Source: Saccoglossus kowalevskii (Eukaryota > Hemichordata > Enteropneusta > Harrimaniidae). From it: 49,147 nucleotides of DNA. The stretch lies in NCBI RefSeq assembly GCF_000003605.2, contig NW_003123908.1, positions 299,000-348,146 on the forward strand. The letters run 5' to 3'. Positions 48,642 through 49,147 of the stretch are shown here, piece by piece (position 1 is the stretch's first letter; each line of letters begins with the position of its first letter). The translations under genes were made by a program, and so were the position numbers. The notes under the pieces are model-generated. The model ran no database searches and was not told where the DNA came from. It saw only the letters and a program-made list of their open reading frames with translations.

Positions 48642-49147
48642 GAGGGGAACAGAGACTTGGATACTCTTGTGTCCATGGTTACAAGCATGCACAATCTTAA
48701 TGAGTTAAAACCATCACCATCCATTGCCATTCTACAATCACTGGTATCAAACAACGTAGCACAAAACTCCATCGTAACTTCTGATGTCACAAACTATGTT
48801 TCCATAGGAATAGTGGATGTTGAGCAAAGAGCACAAGCCAAAAATAAAACAAAAAAAAATAATGGATCACTAGAACAAACACTTTTCCAGACACATTCAT
48901 ATGCAACTGAAACTATCATTTACAAATCAATACCTTCTAGTTTTGCTTTTATTGAGTCAAGCGAGTCAAAACATTTTCAATCTTCGGTGCTAACAACCTA
49001 CTCAGAACAATCTGTGAATCCCTATAGTGAATCAATACAAGCAATATCACCTACTGCCAATACCTTGTTAAATATGGGTAGACATACATCAAATATTTTA
49101 GGAGACCAAATGTCTCCAACTATAAGTCATCTATTACCATCCCTGTC
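48642..49147 (+). CDS. Large Ser/Thr/Asn-rich exon, open to the window end (partial)
   Basis: Acceptor tttatgtttcag. The phase-0 frame is open for 168 codons to the edge with no stop, which is unusual in DNA this AT-rich. It starts EGNRDLDTLVSMVTSMHNL and goes on with many Ser, Thr, Asn and Gln, and possible N-glycosylation sites (NKT, NGS). No cysteines or hydrophobic segment are seen, so it looks like an extended, possibly extracellular or stalk-like region, or a disordered intracellular one. No family recognised. Confidence 0.65.

Overview
The window is nuclear DNA of an animal, most likely a marine invertebrate. It is AT-rich, has spliced genes with GT-AG introns and AATAAA signals, many microsatellites and short inverted-repeat elements, and one assembly gap (N run, 32340-32896). 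I cannot name the species. Most of the real coding sequence is in exons without their own ATG, so simple ATG-to-stop scanning misses it.

Layout. (1) 190-320: last exon of a plus-strand gene with an alpha/beta-hydrolase-like C-terminus, followed by poly(A) signals. (2) 1014-2608: a large 23-bp tandem repeat with higher-order structure. (3) 2765-5749: a decayed copy of a long open reading frame that I recognise as a multicopy family in invertebrate genomes. It carries stops, frameshifts and a 39-bp perfect hairpin insertion flanked by a 9-bp duplication. (4) 7198-7390: two perfect heat-shock-element-like triplets, a TATA box and an initiator-like site, perhaps part of a solo LTR. (5) 7863-10781, minus strand: gene A, a Ser-rich protein ending in a C-type lectin domain. 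(6) 19670-23875, plus strand: gene B, its divergent partner, complete from signal peptide to stop and poly(A) signal. (7) 24-46 kb: mostly noncoding DNA with inverted-repeat elements, a 17-bp minisatellite around the gap, a 31-bp tandem repeat, and a dispersed repeat family carrying CTCF-like motifs at 42.9-46.1 kb. (8) 46517-46665 and 48642-49147: two in-phase plus-strand exons of a Ser/Thr-rich gene that runs off the right edge.

The most coherent system is the A/B lectin pair. The two genes point away from each other and share the plan Ser-rich exon / CTLD exon / CTLD-end exon / short Cys-tail exon, with identical intron phases (1, 2, 1). Both lack the EPN or QPD sugar-selectivity motif. 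Their Ser-rich exons have grown by unrelated tandem repeats: 117 bp (39 residues) in A and 30 bp (10 residues) in B. I infer a recent inverted duplication of a secreted, possibly phosphorylated and disulfide-linked matrix, mucus or adhesive lectin. No function is proven by the sequence.
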